The notes below the pieces were generated by a model. The model had not been told where the DNA came from, searched no databases, and worked only from the letters and a program-made list of their open reading frames with translations. Position numbers and translations under genes: made by a program. Shown piece after piece: positions 20,274 to 22,015 of a DNA stretch of 22,015 nt. The DNA comes from Flavobacterium psychrophilum. Lineage in GTDB: Bacteria > Bacteroidota > Bacteroidia > Flavobacteriales > Flavobacteriaceae. The DNA lies in NCBI GenBank assembly GCA_943325515.2, contig CALPPS020000042.1, positions 1-22,015 on the forward strand, written 5' to 3'. Within the stretch, counting starts at the first letter, position 1; the number at the start of each line of letters is the position of its first letter.

Positions 20274-22015
20274 ATGAAAAGAATTTTATTTATATTTTTT
20301 ACAATTCTGTTGGGTCTGAATTCTTTTTCCCAACCCATAACTGTTAATACTTCAACATATACAGTTCCTCAGCTTGTTCAAGATGTTTTATTCGCTCCTG
20401 CATCGGGCGGTGGAAGTTCTTGTGTTGGAACGCTAAGTAATATTACTTGGAGTACGGGAACTAATTATGGTTCTACAAACGGGATAGGTTATTTTCAAAA
20501 CACAAATCCAAATTTTCCATTAACATCTGGAGTGATATTATCTACAGGGAATGTTACAAATTCTCCTGGGCCCAATAATTCTTCTATGAGCAATGGAAAT
20601 AGTACTTGGTTAGGAGATAATCAATTATTATCGTATCTTCAATCTATAGGGATTGCTCCTGCCACAGACACATCAGTTAATGCAACAATTTTAGAGTTTG
20701 ATTTTACACCATTAACTAATCAAATGAGTTTTGATTTTCTTTTTGCATCGGAAGAATATGGTACTTTCCAGTGTGCTTTTTCAGACTCATTTGCTTTTTT
20801 CTTAACAAATGTTACTGCAGGCGCCCCACCTATAAATTTGGCTTTGGTTCCCAACACAATATCTCCAATTTCTGTAGTAACTATAAGAGATACTGCAAAC
20901 AACAATAGCTGTGGTTCTGCAAATCTCGCTTATTTTGGCAGCTATAACGGAGGTGCTAATGCAAACACATCAGCAACAAATTTTAATGGAGAAACAGTTT
21001 TAATGACTGCCTCATCTGCGGTTATCCCAAATAATGTTTACCATATAAAATTAGTTATTGCTGACAGAAATGATTTTCGATTTGATTCTGCTGTATTTTT
21101 AGGTGCTGGTAGTTTTGATATTGGTTCGGCTAATTTATCTTCCCCAGATTTTATTAATACCCCAGATTTCACCATAGCAGCAGGAACTGCTATTTGTGCT
21201 GCTTCTCCTATACATATACAAGCTGGATCTGGTGCAATACCAAATGTTAGTTATTCATGGACATTAAACAATGGTTCTCCGATTTCTGGAGCAAATACCT
21301 TTGATTATACAGTAACGCAAGCAGGTACTTATACTGTAACCCTCACCTACCCGGGTGGTTGCCAACAATCGGATTCCATGATTGTTGAATATCTTCCATC
21401 TGCTACACTTGGGACACCAAATGATTTAACCTTATGTAGTGCGCCTTTTAATTTGACCAATAATACTGCAGTTATTTTAAATGGAACCAGTAACACAATA
21501 AGTTATCATCATTCTCTTTCTGATGCACAACAATTAACTTCACCAATTTCTAACGCATCTAATTATCCCGGAACAAATCTTGAACAAATTTATGCAGCAG
21601 TTGAAGATGATCTTTCAGGATGTATAACTACCACTCAATTTGTGCTTTATACAAGCCCTCTTTTGTGCGCAACAACCCCCGTCCAACCACCAAACTTACC
21701 TTTATGTGAAAGCAGTTTAGGAAGTGGCAGTGGAAGTTTTAATTTTACACCTCAAACCCCTATAGTATTAGGGACAAATAACTCTGCCAATTATACGGTT
21801 ACTTACCATTTAACACAAGCAGCTGCTGATGGAGATACAGGAGCAATTAATCCTATTAGTACATTTACAGGAACAAACGGTCAAACTATTTATGTAAGGA
21901 TGGAGGAAAATGCTTCTCCTTTAACTTATGGAACAACTAGTTTTAAATTGATTGTTAATCCATTACCAGTAGTTCTTGTTTCTGGACCTACTGCAGTATG
22001 TTTTAATACTACAGC
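20274..22015 (+). CDS. Large secreted choice-of-anchor L domain surface protein (3' partial)
   Basis: The frame is open from the ATG at 20274 to the window end (580 codons) without a stop. A signal peptide (about 1-20, MKRILFIFFTILLGL ending SFSQ) leads into a choice-of-anchor L domain (about 22-265). Its marks are VGTLSNITWSTG, GIGYFQNTNPNFPLTSGVILSTG, FDFLFASEEYGTFQC, FSDSFAFFLT and YHIKLVIADRNDFRFDSAVFL. Ig/PKD-like modules follow, the first ending AGTYTVTLTYPGGC, and then repeated Cys-containing strands with phrases such as IYVRMEENASP. Bacteroidota proteins of this plan are long adhesin-like secreted proteins that usually end in a T9SS type B (gliding-associated) sorting domain; that end is outside the window. 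No frameshift is seen in the part present. Confidence 0.85.
   Translation, partial: MKRILFIFFTILLGLNSFSQPITVNTSTYTVPQLVQDVLFAPASGGGSSCVGTLSNITWSTGTNYGSTNGIGYFQNTNPNFPLTSGVILSTGNVTNSPGPNNSSMSNGNSTWLGDNQLLSYLQSIGIAPATDTSVNATILEFDFTPLTNQMSFDFLFASEEYGTFQCAFSDSFAFFLTNVTAGAPPINLALVPNTISPISVVTIRDTANNNSCGSANLAYFGSYNGGANANTSATNFNGETVLMTASSAVIPNNVYHIKLVIADRNDFRFDSAVFLGAGSFDIGSANLSSPDFINTPDFTIAAGTAICAASPIHIQAGSGAIPNVSYSWTLNNGSPISGANTFDYTVTQAGTYTVTLTYPGGCQQSDSMIVEYLPSATLGTPNDLTLCSAPFNLTNNTAVILNGTSNTISYHHSLSDAQQLTSPISNASNYPGTNLEQIYAAVEDDLSGCITTTQFVLYTSPLLCATTPVQPPNLPLCESSLGSGSGSFNFTPQTPIVLGTNNSANYTVTYHLTQAAADGDTGAINPISTFTGTNGQTIYVRMEENASPLTYGTTSFKLIVNPLPVVLVSGPTAVCFNTT

Noticed and set aside
20720..20905. 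Minus-strand frame within the choice-of-anchor L gene
   Set aside because: It lies opposite the conserved SEEYGTF region of the real gene and has no features of its own.

Overview
The window is AT-rich DNA from a Bacteroidota bacterium, most likely a Flavobacterium or close relative. This rests on type IX secretion (T9SS) sorting domains, a choice-of-anchor L surface protein, FISUMP and DUF4403 families, promoters with the Bacteroidetes -7 box TAnnTTTG, and almost no Shine-Dalgarno sequences. There are no tRNAs, rRNAs, CRISPR arrays or transposase genes.

Layout: (1) 1-3134 is surface/envelope territory: the 3' end of a probable gliding-motility protein (RemB-like), a Kelch-propeller membrane protein with a cytoplasmic winged-helix-like tail, and a LamG-type T9SS cargo protein closed by a strong terminator. 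(2) 3320-6097 is an accessory island framed by two 111-112 bp direct repeats (about 95% identical). It carries an AbiEi/AbiEii toxin-antitoxin pair behind a promoter that overlaps a perfect 19-bp palindrome, followed by a 5'-truncated FISUMP-domain gene. (3) 6118-11345 is a cytochrome c oxidase assembly block: heme O synthase, two subunit III proteins, subunit IV, terminator, then a cysteine-less Sco-like protein, a true Sco protein, a DUF420/CtaM-like protein and a small CxxC membrane protein. (4) 11381-12772 is a DUF4403 lipoprotein on the minus strand. (5) 12892-16314 is a TolC outer-membrane factor, a periplasmic adaptor and TsaB. (6) 16316-20144, minus strand, holds a NifU-like scaffold with a duplicated N-domain, a SPATA20/YyaL-like thioredoxin-fold protein and an MscS channel. 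(7) 20274 to the end is the N-terminal part of a large choice-of-anchor L surface protein, divergent from nifU.

How the genes work together: block 3 makes heme O, supplies the small oxidase subunits and delivers copper, so it is one assembly unit for an aa3/caa3-type oxidase whose subunits I and II lie elsewhere. The second direct repeat ends exactly on the -33 box of the promoter driving this block, so the island sits immediately upstream of a core respiratory promoter, and repeat-to-repeat deletion would leave that promoter intact.

The most unusual signal is the C-terminal coding stretch of the FISUMP gene. It has 24 consecutive codons ending in a pyrimidine, with bases one and two spread over all four nucleotides. 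This is the footprint expected when AAY codons of a template are randomised at adenines, as in diversity-generating retroelement (DGR) variable regions. No reverse transcriptase or template repeat is visible in the window, so this is a lead and not a demonstrated system.
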